From positions 2,127,133 to 2,191,132 of the forward strand of contig NZ_JAUDRJ010000003.1 of assembly GCF_030382115.1 (NCBI RefSeq): 64,000 nucleotides of DNA, written 5' to 3'. Position numbers and translations under genes: made by a program. A model generated the notes under the pieces. The model was not told the origin of the DNA. It worked only from the letters and a program-made list of their open reading frames with translations, and made no database searches. This DNA is from Nostoc sp. GT001. Its GTDB lineage: Bacteria; Cyanobacteriota; Cyanobacteriia; Cyanobacteriales; Nostocaceae. Below, in pieces: positions 35,246-45,218 of the stretch (its first letter is position 1; each line of letters starts with the position of its first letter).

Positions 35246-38200
35246 TTACCCTTCAAGGGTGAAATAAAAGGTTGCGCCTCGATCGATGGCTGCTTCGGCC
35301 CAGATGCGCCCACCGTGGCGTTGAATAATGCGCTGCACGATCGCTAGTCCAATCCCCGTACCTGCAAAATCTTGTTCGCGGTGCAGACGTTGGAATACTC
35401 CAAACAGATTATCGGCATACTGCATATCAAATCCTGCTCCATTATCTCTAATGAAATATACTCTTTCCCCATCCATAACCTCATAGCCCACTTGAATGTA
35501 AGCAGGAGATTTGTAGCGGGTGTACTTAATCGCATTTGATAACAGATTTATCCAGACTTGTTTGAGCAGTGAAGGGTCAGCCTGACATATAGGTAAATCG
35601 GCGATCGCAAATTCAATCTGACGACCCTGCAAATCTGAGGCTAAATCACTTAGCACCTGTTGAATTATCTCATTGAATAAAACGGGCTGCCGAGACATTT
35701 CCTTACGATCTAGGCGGGATAGGTTCAACAAATCGTCAATCAACTCACCCATGCGTTTGGCATTCTCCCGCATAATTTTTAGGTAACGATTGGCTTCTGT
35801 ATCGAGTTGCTTACCGTAGTCTTCTTGCATCATTCTCGCAAAGCCAACGATCGCCCGCAGCGGCGCTCGTAAATCATGAGAAACGGAGTAGGAAAAAGCC
35901 TCTAACGCTTTGTTAGCAGCTTGCAATTGCTCTGTCCGCTGGATTACTCGTTCTTCTAATTCAGCATTGAGTTGGCGGACTTCTGCCTCCACTGATTTCA
36001 GGGCGCTGATATCGCGCATGATCGTAGAAAAATATTCCAGACTGCCATCTGTGGCTTTGTGAGCAATGATCATTTGGGAAACCGGAATTTCTCTACCATC
36101 ACTGCTCAACAAAGCGGTTTCACCAACCCAGATTCCATTTTGAATAGCTGCCGGAATGCCTTGATTTTGGATAATCTCTAATGCCCACTGGGGATGGTAG
36201 TTGGGGATGTTCATGGTAGTTATATCTGCATCCGGCGGTATGCCTGCCAATTTTCTGGCTTGACTGTTATTCCAAAAAACATTGCCTTGGGGAGTGGCCA
36301 TGCCAATATGATCGGTAGATGCTTCTAGGATGGTAATTAGGCGATCGCGGTCTTTCTCGGCTCGTCGGCGTTCGGCAATTTCAGCCCGTAAGGATTCATT
36401 TAGTTCTGCCTCCTGTTTCAACAGACGGGCATTGTCAATGGAAATAGCTGCCTGAGTAGAAAGTAAACTGAAAATTTCAATTCGCTCTGGGGTAAAGGCG
36501 CTGGTGGTAAGATTATTTTCTAAAAGGACAATTCCAGTTAATTTTCCCTGGTTCAAAAGAGTAGCGCAAAGAATTGATTTCGATTGGTGGTGAACAATCC
36601 AGGGTTCAGATTGAAAATTGCCAAATTGAGCAGCATTGTCGAGGATAACACTTTCTTGGGTGCGAACCACGTAATTAATCAGCGCAGTTGGCAAGTAAGG
36701 AGTACTGTCTGCTGATATCGATTCCAAGGGAATTGATTGCAAAACGGCTACTGTCTCATTGCCAATCGATCCCATCGCTTCAACCCGCCATTCGTCTTGT
36801 GTTGGCAAAATCAGATAACCTGTTTGCGCCCCGGCATTCTCAATCAGGATGGTCATCAGTTTTGCCAGAAGTTTATCTAAGAGAATTTCACTGGCGATCG
36901 CTTGGGAGGCTTTCAATACCGTTTCTAGGTCAAGTGTTTCTAACTTACTTGAAGTCGATTGTGTGGTGTCAAGTTGACGTGTGCTGGTTCTTTGCGATCG
37001 CAGTTCTAGCAGTTGGGGATAGCGTCTTTCCAAATCTTCAACTTTAGCAGTTGCCCCCCACCTTAAATAACCATATTTCGCCTCTTGCAGATAGGCTTTA
37101 GCAATTGTCATCCGGTTGTTTGCCAGATGAAACTTTGCTGCTAGTTCGTTGGCTAGCGCCTCTTCTTGGAGGTATTCGTTTTCTCTGGCTAGGGTAATGG
37201 CGCGATCGTAAGCATCCATTGCTGCTACTTCACCCAATACCCTATGCCTTTCTGCTTCTACCAAGTACCACTTATGTAAATAGTTCATCGGGGCATGATG
37301 TGCCCAAAGCTGCATCTTCTGTTGACTGTCAGTTACCCGTTGGAGAATCATTGCTTGCTCCTCCTGATTCACCTGCGGATAAAGCATCAGTCGCGCCAGG
37401 GAATCATAAAAATAGAAGATGGGGAAAACTGCATTCGACCTACCCCCATCTGGGTAATTTTCTGCTTGATTGGCATTGTCAACGGCTTGGGGAAAATTCT
37501 CGAAGTAATAGCAAAGAAACAGCTTATTGAAGTAAAGATAAAACAGCCCTTTATGATGATTAGCTTGTTGTAGCAAAGGTAATTGTTGCGACTCATCGTA
37601 AGCCTCACCGATCAAAACTTCGGGAGTTGCAGATGTTGTCATCAAGTTCAAGACTGTCTGTTGATAAACCTTGAGTGCATTGGCATTAGTAGATTCTTTC
37701 AGTTGAGTAAGTACTTGAATGTAGCTTTCCAGTTTTTGTTTTAATTCAGGCAGGGGCATAGCCGTAAAAAAACAGTGGTCGCAGTGGTGCAAAATGCTGT
37801 ATGCGGCAAACTCCAAATCTCCCGTCTCAATGCAAATTTGGTAAGCCTCCTGTAATGGTTTAATCGTTTCTTTGAGGTGAATAGTCCGAAAGCGCACAGA
37901 GGTGTTGGCCATGAACAGGGTTTTACCACGGATCGGTAAATTGCTGGATTTTTCTAGTAGCTTCAGTGCCAACTGCACAAACTGATAGGCGATTTCAATT
38001 TCTAGAAGCACGCTGCCCAGAATGTTACTGTAGGCGGCGTAGGCAAATGCAGAAAGGTCATGATTGCCATACTTAATTGATAAATTCACCATCTCCAGAA
38101 TGATTAGCGGAAATAGCGCCGGGGCTGCTTGGTAGGCTGGGGCCATCAAATTTGCTAATAACCGGATGCTGAGGGGAGCAACTGCATCCGTCATGGTTGG

Positions 38201-40891
38201 TAGATCAAACAAATCTTCCACGGGTTTACCCTGCAAGGTGCGGGCAGTATTGGAGAATGCTTGCTGAATTTCCTCTGGAGTTGGTGCAGCTGGCAGATGT
38301 ACGCCTAATTCCTCTAAAGCTTGAAGACCGATCGCCAATGCTGACAGAAATTGCATCTGTCCGGCATAGGCTTGAATTTTTACCTCATAAACTTTAATTT
38401 TGGCTGCCAGCGATTTGGTATTTTCTAGCACACAGCTTACCAATTGTTCCATTAACTCCAGTTCGCCATTGAGGTAAGCTGTTTCTGCTGCCAAACTATA
38501 CAAAGCTAGAGCCAATTCATACTGAGTTTGCCAGCAAGTATCTGCCAACAAATCTAAACCGATTTGGAAGTATTTTAAAGCAGAGTTGTATGCTGTAGAA
38601 GCTTTCGCTTTTTCCCCTGACATCAAATTTAGTTGAGCCAGTTCATGCCGTTCTGCCTGGATTTTAATTAGCTCTTGACCTAAATTGAGTTGATTGGTGA
38701 TATCAAAGATATTTTGCTCTCGCTGTTGGGCAGAAGCTTCCTGGAGCAGTCGTTTGCCGATTTGCAGATGAACATTTCGCCGTTCTGATTCGGGGATCAG
38801 AGAATAAGCTGCTTGCTGAATGCGATCGTGAGCAAATTTATATTCAATGACAGGGTTGCTAGGGAGTGGCACATCCAAGACAACGGATTTGTGGGCATTA
38901 CTCATGGGCAAAATCAACCCTTGAGCGATCGCTACTCCCAAAGCTTGCGCGGCTTCCCGTTGGGATAATTGGGCGGCAAATGCCAGGGTTTCGAGATTAA
39001 ATTGGTTGCCAATGCAGGCAGATAGCTGCAACACTTGCTGCGTCTTTTCGTTGAGCTTCTGAATCTTACCTGCCATCAACTCCACAATGTTATCGGTAAT
39101 TCCCCGATTCTGAATTAGTTCTATCGACCATTGCCATTTTTTTGTTTGGCGATCGAATTCTACTAGCCCTTCAGTGTAGAGAGATTTCAAAAATTCATTG
39201 ATGAAAAAGGGATTGCCACCAGTTTTTTGTTGCACCAGTGACGCTAAGGGTAGGGAATTCTCTGGTTGGCAGTGTAATGTATCGGCAATCAGCTGATTGA
39301 TATCAGGTAGGCTTAATGCTGCGAGAGAAAGTTGGTTCACTACTGCTCCAGCTTGGCGAATTTCCTCCACCATCTGGATCAGGGGATGAGCTGTATTCAC
39401 CTCGTTATCTCGATATGCCCCCATTAACAACAACGATTGTTTCTCGGTGGAGGTAGCTAGCAGTTGAATCAGCTTCAGTGAGGCATTATCTGCCCACTGG
39501 AGATCGTCTAAAAAAATGACGAGTGGATGTTCTGACTGGGTAAAGACGCGAATGAAATTTTGAAAGACTTGGTTAAAGCGATTTTGAGATTCTGTTGGCG
39601 GTAGAACTGGTACGTCTGGTTGATTGCCGACAATTAATTCCAATGTGGGAATTACTTTGGTAATGACGCGACTGTTTGAGCCGAGGGCAGCTAAGAGATT
39701 GTCTCGCCACTGACACAGTTGTACATCCTCTTCAGTCAATAATTGTTTGATGAGTGATTCAAAGGCTTGAGCGATCGCAAAGTAAGGAATATTGCGCTGA
39801 TACTGGTCAAATTTGCCTGAAATAAAGTAGCCCCGTTGTTGCGTAATCGGTTTATAAATTTCCTGCACCAATACTGACTTGCCAATACCGGAGTATCCTG
39901 CTATCAGCATCAGTTCAACTTGAGATCCATCTCTGTTACCTGCTACTCTGGCGATCGCTGCTAATAATGTCTCAATCTCCCTTTCTCTGCCATAGAGTTT
40001 TTCTGGGATATAAAACTTATCAGAAATATCCTGTTGCGCTAACAAAAAAGGCTCTATTCGTCCCGTATTTTCTAGCTGAATTAGACACTGTTCTAAATCA
40101 GTTTTAATTCCCCAGGCACTTTGATATCGATCCTCTGCTGTTTTAGCTAAAAGTTTCAGGATAATTTCGGAAACGATCGCCGGAATTTCTGGATCGATAA
40201 CATGGGGTGGAATGGGTTCCAAAGCTAGGTGGTGGTGAATCAACTCCAGGGCATCACTAGATTCAAACGGCAGCCGATGAGTCAAAAGTTGATAGAAGGT
40301 AGCACCTAATGAATAAAAATCAGTTCGGTAGTCGAGAGAACGGTTCATTCTGCCTGTTTGCTCTGGAGAGATGTAAGCTAATGTTCCCTCTAATACGGTT
40401 GGATTTTTGAGAGTCAATGTCTCCCGCGATCGGGCAGTTGAAATCCCAAAATCAATAAATTTAAGTTGTTGTGTTTCTAGATTTAAAACAATATTCGATG
40501 GATTAATATCCTTATGAATAATATTTGCACTATGAATTTCACTTAAAATTTCAGCAATCCGAACAGCTAACTTCAGAAATTCGATTAAGGAAAACCTTTT
40601 TGTCGCGATAATTTTTGTTAAGGATTCGCCTCCAAAGTCCTCCAGAACGATCGCAAAAGTGCTTTGATATTGCTGCAAGTCGTAAGCCTGGATAACACCT
40701 TCCAATGATAAGCTGCGGGTAATTTCGTATTCCAGCTTATAGCGTGTGATTTCCTCTGGCGTAGGGTAGTCTTTCTTCAAAATCTTGAAGATTAAAGGCA
40801 AACGATCCCGTTCCCGTATTCCTCTATAGACCCGTGAATTAGCACTTTCATGGATTTTTGCCCAAATTTTATATTCAGGAATTTCCAGCAT
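35246..40891 (-). CDS. Ser/Thr kinase-AAA ATPase-histidine kinase hybrid (Hstk family)
   Basis: 1881 residues. Ser/Thr kinase domain at 1-270 (catalytic loop IIHKDINPSNIVLN, DFG in KFIDFGIS). Predicted ATPase at about 285-480 (YGREREIETLL, Walker A GYSGIGKS, Walker B VIFLDDLQWAD), then a long helical repeat region (to about 1330), GAF (about 1345-1500), PAS (about 1525-1640), HisKA (FSYSVSHDLRAPLRAIVGF) and HATPase (NLLSNAIKYTR, GTGIGLAIVQRIIQRHGG). This layout is known from heterocystous cyanobacteria, where members affect nitrogen and iron responses. The kinase residues of both catalytic types are present. The response regulator gene follows 9 bases later. Ligand unknown. Confidence 0.93.
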   Translation of the reverse strand: MLEIPEYKIWAKIHESANSRVYRGIRERDRLPLIFKILKKDYPTPEEITRYKLEYEITRSLSLEGVIQAYDLQQYQSTFAIVLEDFGGESLTKIIATKRFSLIEFLKLAVRIAEILSEIHSANIIHKDINPSNIVLNLETQQLKFIDFGISTARSRETLTLKNPTVLEGTLAYISPEQTGRMNRSLDYRTDFYSLGATFYQLLTHRLPFESSDALELIHHHLALEPIPPHVIDPEIPAIVSEIILKLLAKTAEDRYQSAWGIKTDLEQCLIQLENTGRIEPFLLAQQDISDKFYIPEKLYGREREIETLLAAIARVAGNRDGSQVELMLIAGYSGIGKSVLVQEIYKPITQQRGYFISGKFDQYQRNIPYFAIAQAFESLIKQLLTEEDVQLCQWRDNLLAALGSNSRVITKVIPTLELIVGNQPDVPVLPPTESQNRFNQVFQNFIRVFTQSEHPLVIFLDDLQWADNASLKLIQLLATSTEKQSLLLMGAYRDNEVNTAHPLIQMVEEIRQAGAVVNQLSLAALSLPDINQLIADTLHCQPENSLPLASLVQQKTGGNPFFINEFLKSLYTEGLVEFDRQTKKWQWSIELIQNRGITDNIVELMAGKIQKLNEKTQQVLQLSACIGNQFNLETLAFAAQLSQREAAQALGVAIAQGLILPMSNAHKSVVLDVPLPSNPVIEYKFAHDRIQQAAYSLIPESERRNVHLQIGKRLLQEASAQQREQNIFDITNQLNLGQELIKIQAERHELAQLNLMSGEKAKASTAYNSALKYFQIGLDLLADTCWQTQYELALALYSLAAETAYLNGELELMEQLVSCVLENTKSLAAKIKVYEVKIQAYAGQMQFLSALAIGLQALEELGVHLPAAPTPEEIQQAFSNTARTLQGKPVEDLFDLPTMTDAVAPLSIRLLANLMAPAYQAAPALFPLIILEMVNLSIKYGNHDLSAFAYAAYSNILGSVLLEIEIAYQFVQLALKLLEKSSNLPIRGKTLFMANTSVRFRTIHLKETIKPLQEAYQICIETGDLEFAAYSILHHCDHCFFTAMPLPELKQKLESYIQVLTQLKESTNANALKVYQQTVLNLMTTSATPEVLIGEAYDESQQLPLLQQANHHKGLFYLYFNKLFLCYYFENFPQAVDNANQAENYPDGGRSNAVFPIFYFYDSLARLMLYPQVNQEEQAMILQRVTDSQQKMQLWAHHAPMNYLHKWYLVEAERHRVLGEVAAMDAYDRAITLARENEYLQEEALANELAAKFHLANNRMTIAKAYLQEAKYGYLRWGATAKVEDLERRYPQLLELRSQRTSTRQLDTTQSTSSKLETLDLETVLKASQAIASEILLDKLLAKLMTILIENAGAQTGYLILPTQDEWRVEAMGSIGNETVAVLQSIPLESISADSTPYLPTALINYVVRTQESVILDNAAQFGNFQSEPWIVHHQSKSILCATLLNQGKLTGIVLLENNLTTSAFTPERIEIFSLLSTQAAISIDNARLLKQEAELNESLRAEIAERRRAEKDRDRLITILEASTDHIGMATPQGNVFWNNSQARKLAGIPPDADITTMNIPNYHPQWALEIIQNQGIPAAIQNGIWVGETALLSSDGREIPVSQMIIAHKATDGSLEYFSTIMRDISALKSVEAEVRQLNAELEERVIQRTEQLQAANKALEAFSYSVSHDLRAPLRAIVGFARMMQEDYGKQLDTEANRYLKIMRENAKRMGELIDDLLNLSRLDRKEMSRQPVLFNEIIQQVLSDLASDLQGRQIEFAIADLPICQADPSLLKQVWINLLSNAIKYTRYKSPAYIQVGYEVMDGERVYFIRDNGAGFDMQYADNLFGVFQRLHREQDFAGTGIGLAIVQRIIQRHGGRIWAEAAIDRGATFYFTLEG

Positions 40892-41270
40892 GGTTCAACG
40901 GCCTTCAATTCTTACATTGAGTAGCAAAGTAGGGTTGACTTGCAAGCCAGATTATACAATAGTCAAACCCTTAATTATTCATTGATTTAGAGTGTACTTG
41001 GGCTGACTAGTTCAAACAGGCGTGATTGATTTTATCTCTTCACTAGCTGGGTGACAATCTGGATTCCCTTGCTTTTTCCGTAGTTTTCTCATGACTTTTT
41101 CAACACCCCTATGTTGATTTTTACCATTGATTTGCCCACTCTTGACAGCCATCCATTTTTCTTAACTTGACACCAATGGCAAATTACCCAACCTACTTGC
41201 TAGTTATCACTGATGTGATAATCTGATTTGCACAAATATTCACAGCAGTTACTTAACTTTTACCCCTTAT
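40892..41270. other. Intergenic region upstream of the giant hybrid kinase
   Basis: No gene, RNA or repeat recognised. Confidence 0.35.
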
Positions 41271-42263
41271 TTACTCTAAAAAATAAGTTCCTAACTCTTT
41301 TATTCTCTCTACCCAACCTTTCATCTCATCAGCCACTTTATACTTCCATTGAAGTTGAAGTACTTCTCTAGTATGAGAATCATCAAATATAACTTTGTCT
41401 TTGTTTTCAAAGACTGGCGGAATAAATTCTACTTGAGCAGCCTGGGCAAACATTTTTGACACCTGGCTAATACTAAAATTTTCAGGCGCAGCAAGGTAAT
41501 GTCCTCCTTTGGAGCCAAATTGCGCTACCGCAATGTAGCAGTCTGCTAAATCTTCAACATGAATCCATGCTGTCATAAAATCTGGTGGAAATGGCTGAGA
41601 CCCTTGGTGTGGTTTCCCTGTAATGAACTGCTGAATTGCAAAATCCCAAAAACTGCCACGAGTTGGTGCTGAACCATATACTGATGAAGGATACACAATC
41701 GAGGCGTTACCTCCATTGCTGATATATTCTTCTACTAGCCCATCTTTCAACACATTTACACCTGCTAGTAAGTCAAGACTAACTAAATATTCGGGCAGTG
41801 TATAACCGAGTGGCGGAGGTATTTCTGTTATTCGTCCTCCATTGGCGGTAATCAAAGAGAAATTCCCACTGGTTGTAATTACATGAATATCTGGCGAAAC
41901 TGCACTAGCACCGTGTAAAGCGGCTTCTAATGGTATACGGTCGAAACCGAATTGAGCTTCTTTGGTTGATTCTAGAGGTATGTGCCACGCTACATTAATT
42001 ACCGTTGTAATATCATGCTTGCGAATTGCTCTTGTAACATCATTGCTGGAAATTTCTACCTCTTGAGAGCGGATTATTTCTTTGCAGAAAGGCTTTATAC
42101 CCTCAATATCACTACTCGGACGGACAAGTGCTAATACGGCAAAATCTTGTGTCTGAGAAAACTTTCGGCATAGCGCTCCGCCAATATACCCGGCTGCACC
42201 TATAATCAAGACATTTTTAACGGAAGAGCTTTTTTCGGATGAAAAGTCTTTGTTATTTGACAT
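41271..42263 (-). CDS. NAD-dependent epimerase/dehydratase family protein (SDR)
   Basis: 330 residues, extended short-chain dehydrogenase fold. NAD(P)-binding glycine motif GAAGYIGGAL near residue 22, and VVYP-type active-site segment SIVYPSSVYG (serine/tyrosine region, with a YxxxN/K-like variation). C-terminal substrate region includes GKPHQGSQPFPPDF and HVEDLADCYIAVAQ. The substrate could be a sugar nucleotide or small carbonyl compound; no neighbour helps decide. It stands alone between the kinase and the molybdenum enzyme. Confidence 0.8.
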   Translation of the reverse strand: MSNNKDFSSEKSSSVKNVLIIGAAGYIGGALCRKFSQTQDFAVLALVRPSSDIEGIKPFCKEIIRSQEVEISSNDVTRAIRKHDITTVINVAWHIPLESTKEAQFGFDRIPLEAALHGASAVSPDIHVITTSGNFSLITANGGRITEIPPPLGYTLPEYLVSLDLLAGVNVLKDGLVEEYISNGGNASIVYPSSVYGSAPTRGSFWDFAIQQFITGKPHQGSQPFPPDFMTAWIHVEDLADCYIAVAQFGSKGGHYLAAPENFSISQVSKMFAQAAQVEFIPPVFENKDKVIFDDSHTREVLQLQWKYKVADEMKGWVERIKELGTYFLE

Positions 42264-42624
42264 ATTTGAAAGTTGTAGCTAATTAAGGTTTTTTATGTTT
42301 TTAAAATAGCGGTTAAGACAAATTAAATACCCGTAGTCTACATTAATAAAGTAGAAACTGATATCAGTAGAAAATAAATGCGTGGGAATTTTTTATGTGT
42401 GTAACTAACTTACAATCTTTAGGTTCCCGATCGCAAGGCAGATAAATGCGAAATATCGAGTTTAACCGTTGAATTTAGTCAAATATTTATTTAGTTGGCA
42501 AACTCTACGCACTGTTCACTTTATCACTGTTTCTACTGTCATACTATTTACATTGCTCATTCCTTACTTGCCCTGAAGGTAGGAAGCGTCCGTTTAGTGA
42601 AATCTATGTTTCTGTAGAGGTTTT
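42264..42624. other. Intergenic region between divergent epimerase and molybdopterin oxidoreductase genes
   Basis: No gene recognised. AT-rich, presumably containing both promoters. Confidence 0.35.
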
Positions 42625-43344
42625 ATGAGTCTGATTCTTCCCAAACGTACCCTATCCCGTCGTCGGTTACTGCAAATATCTGGACTTTCAGGGGTAGGCT
42701 TTCTTCTTGGTGGCTGTGGAACAAATTTGTTCTCAGATAATCTGCGGCAAATATCTGAGCCACTAAACCAAAGTCTTGAAGCACTTCTATTAACTCAAAA
42801 ACCCATACCTGAATTTTCTGTCAGTGCCATAGAAGCAGATAAATTGCTGATTAATACCTTTGATTTTACCCCGCAAATCGATCCGGCACAGTTTCGCTTA
42901 ATAATTGATGGTGAGGTTAATAATGCGATGCAATTGAGCATGGCAGATATTCAAAAACTACCCTTGACTTCAATGGTAATTCGCCATGTCTGTGTTGAAG
43001 GCTGGGCTGCGATCGTTCAATGGGGAGGTGTGCGATTACGAGATTTAGTAGCGCTAGTACAGCCTAAGTCAAATGTCCGCTATGTCTATTTCAAATCTGC
43101 TGATGGCTATTACGAAAGTTGGGATATTGCCTCTGTCATACATCCCCAAACTCTCATGGCTTATCAAAAGAATGGACAACCCTTATCAGTTGATAATGGT
43201 GCGCCGATGCGCCTAGCATCTCCAATTAAACTAGGTTACAAGCAAAGCAAGTGGGTAACTCAAATTACATTCGTCAGCAATTTGTTACCTACTAAAAAAG
43301 GCTATTGGGAAGATCAAGGCTATGAGTGGTTTGCAGGGCTATAA
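42625..43344 (+). CDS. Tat-exported molybdopterin-dependent oxidoreductase (sulfite oxidase/MsrP-like)
   Basis: 239 residues. The N-terminus has a twin-arginine signal (SRRRLLQISG) and a lipobox-like GFLLGGC at Cys31, so the protein may be exported folded and lipid-anchored. The molybdopterin domain shows RHVCVEGW with the likely molybdenum-ligand Cys123, and later APMRLASPIKLGYKQSKWV, as in the sulfite oxidase superfamily. At this length it holds only the Mo domain, as in MsrP/YedY, with no dimerisation domain. The substrate is not known; a methionine sulfoxide or sulfite role is possible. No YedZ-type haem partner lies next to it. Confidence 0.85.
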   Translation: MSLILPKRTLSRRRLLQISGLSGVGFLLGGCGTNLFSDNLRQISEPLNQSLEALLLTQKPIPEFSVSAIEADKLLINTFDFTPQIDPAQFRLIIDGEVNNAMQLSMADIQKLPLTSMVIRHVCVEGWAAIVQWGGVRLRDLVALVQPKSNVRYVYFKSADGYYESWDIASVIHPQTLMAYQKNGQPLSVDNGAPMRLASPIKLGYKQSKWVTQITFVSNLLPTKKGYWEDQGYEWFAGL

Positions 43345-43390
43345 AAAAGGCAAAAAGCTAATCTAAATCGGGTTCAACGCCTAGCGATGT

Positions 43391-44134
43391 CTAGCGACAA
43401 GCCACTTCGTGTCTACGCAATTGTGCAATCAACCGTTCGGCCCGTAGTCTTTCTTGTTCAGCCCGTTGACTTTCTTGTTCTGTAGAAGTCAATACCCAGC
43501 AGCCTGTCCAATCATACCACCGTAACCAAGGCTGTTCTACATTTTGATAGCGTCCCTGCCAGACACCCAAGCCTAATTCTAGTTCTGGTATCCAGAAGCG
43601 CGACTCTGACAGTGTTATCTCAGCATAACGACCACCGTCTAATTTAAACACCCTTAATTTATATTTGTACCGATCAAATACTATATAATAAGGCACACGT
43701 AGAATCTGTTCATACACTTCCCATTTTCCTGGTGGTTGCTTGACATCTCGCAATGTCTGCCCTAAGTCTTCCTTTTCAGTTCCGGGAGACAGCAATTCAA
43801 CCACAATAAAAGGCTGAACTCCCTCTTGCCAAAGGACATAACTTAAGCGTAAATCTCGTTGTTCGTAGAGACGGGAAACACCTAAAACGGCAAACCAATC
43901 TGGTCGTTTATGCCACAGTGGATGGCGCGGGTCATAATAAAGATTTAGATCGCTAGCAACAAATATCTCGTCGCTAGGATAATTTGGTGGACGAAAGGTT
44001 TCGTCTAACAGACGAGGTTGCAATAAATGAAACTGATCGGGCAAACCAGGCTCCTCTGGATCTTCACTGGGAAGATCATACATGGTCGGCAATACATCTT
44101 TTGGCGATCGCGGCGGGTCAGTTTGATACATCAT
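43391..44134 (-). CDS. Uma2-family (DUF820) restriction-fold protein
   Basis: 247 residues. The PD-(D/E)XK-type core is recognisable: YPSDEIFVASDLNLYYDPRHP, RPDWFAVLGV, and FIVVELLSPGTEKEDLGQ with the acidic and lysine residues. A coiled-coil C-terminus (EQESQRAEQERLRAERLIAQ) is common in the family. Uma2 genes are hugely expanded in cyanobacteria and their cellular role is unclear; nuclease activity is predicted, not shown. No unusual context. Confidence 0.9.
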   Translation of the reverse strand: MMYQTDPPRSPKDVLPTMYDLPSEDPEEPGLPDQFHLLQPRLLDETFRPPNYPSDEIFVASDLNLYYDPRHPLWHKRPDWFAVLGVSRLYEQRDLRLSYVLWQEGVQPFIVVELLSPGTEKEDLGQTLRDVKQPPGKWEVYEQILRVPYYIVFDRYKYKLRVFKLDGGRYAEITLSESRFWIPELELGLGVWQGRYQNVEQPWLRWYDWTGCWVLTSTEQESQRAEQERLRAERLIAQLRRHEVACR

Positions 44135-44193
44135 AAAGCAATCCTAATGATGAAACTATCAATTCTATTATGATTCAATTGTTTTTGAGTGAC

Positions 44194-45075
44194 TCAACAC
44201 CTTGCAGAACGGGGTAGCATAAATTTCTCGCCCTCCGCCGCAAATTTGCCGCGAACCATCAGCACAGTTTCATCAAAAGTATGGGTGAATGCTTGCACAT
44301 CTTTGACATCCAGAAGTTCTGGACTAAAGTAAATCACCGCTTCTTCAATGGGTTGAGTTATCTTACTAATAATATTCTTTAAAGAACATATCTGCGTTGT
44401 CACTAAATCGAAAAGATGAAGTCGGTTATCTTCTATCTCCATACAGGCGATTAAATCTAAATCTTCTGCATAGTATAAAGGACGACTTCCTTCATTGACA
44501 CAGAATACAGGTTTTTCGTTGACTACGCCAACTATATTAGAGACAGGAATGCGTGTTTCTAAAAGTCTGTGTAGCAATGTGTAATCTTTAATATTTGCAA
44601 AATCCAGTATTCTGAAGCTATCAGTGCCACCTGTGGAGTTACACTTAACTTTAAAGATGTGTTCTTCGACAACACGAAAGCCAAAAGGTAAGTAAAACTC
44701 TGGTTGTGGTGTCGTCAGTACCAGGGTTTCGTAAAGGCGATCGCGATCGCAATACCCTAGCACTTCCTCCATCACTTCCCGGTAATACCCTCTCCGGCGA
44801 TACTCTGCACGGGTAGCTACTCCATGAATTCCTCCGACAGTGAGCCTTTGTCCCATAATTTGCATGGGAATTTCTAACACTCCCACATGGGTAATCGCTA
44901 TATCATCATGAAAGCGCATAAACGGAGTTGAAGCTGTTTCCCAGGATGCACCTAGTTTTCTTGCACATTCTGCTAAACTGCTGAGTCCGGGAAATGTGAC
45001 TTCCATCAAGTCAAAAAGCTTATCGCTTAAGCTGGGATCATCAGAGAATGACTGTTTGAAACGATACTGGCTCAT
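44194..45075 (-). CDS. GNAT-family N-acetyltransferase (Eis-like)
   Basis: 293 residues. The acetyl-CoA binding motif A is RLTVGGIHGVATRAEYRRRG (V.T.pe.R.rG.y), followed by YYREVMEEVL and LTTPQPEFYLPFGFRVVEE. The length is about twice that of a single GNAT, with a C-terminal half that could be a second degenerate module, as in Eis proteins. Substrate unknown. The downstream intergenic gap carries the GAGTAAT repeat and then a second GNAT gene on the same strand. Confidence 0.85.
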   Translation of the reverse strand: MSQYRFKQSFSDDPSLSDKLFDLMEVTFPGLSSLAECARKLGASWETASTPFMRFHDDIAITHVGVLEIPMQIMGQRLTVGGIHGVATRAEYRRRGYYREVMEEVLGYCDRDRLYETLVLTTPQPEFYLPFGFRVVEEHIFKVKCNSTGGTDSFRILDFANIKDYTLLHRLLETRIPVSNIVGVVNEKPVFCVNEGSRPLYYAEDLDLIACMEIEDNRLHLFDLVTTQICSLKNIISKITQPIEEAVIYFSPELLDVKDVQAFTHTFDETVLMVRGKFAAEGEKFMLPRSARC

Positions 45076-45143
45076 AATTCAAGTATTACAATCAATTCAG
45101 TAGAGACTACAAAATCAATTCCAGCAAATCCAGAAAAAATAAA

Positions 45144-45218
45144 TGAGTCATGAGTAATGAGTAATGAGTAATAAGTAATACCCATTACTTATTACTTATT
45201 ACTTATTACTTATTACTT
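45144..45218. repeat. GAGTAAT heptamer hairpin array
   Basis: Left half GAGTAATGAGTAATGAGTAA, right half TTACTTATTACTTATTACTT. The right half encodes the last residues (VISNK) and the stop codon of the acetyltransferase at 45199. Confidence 0.85.
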
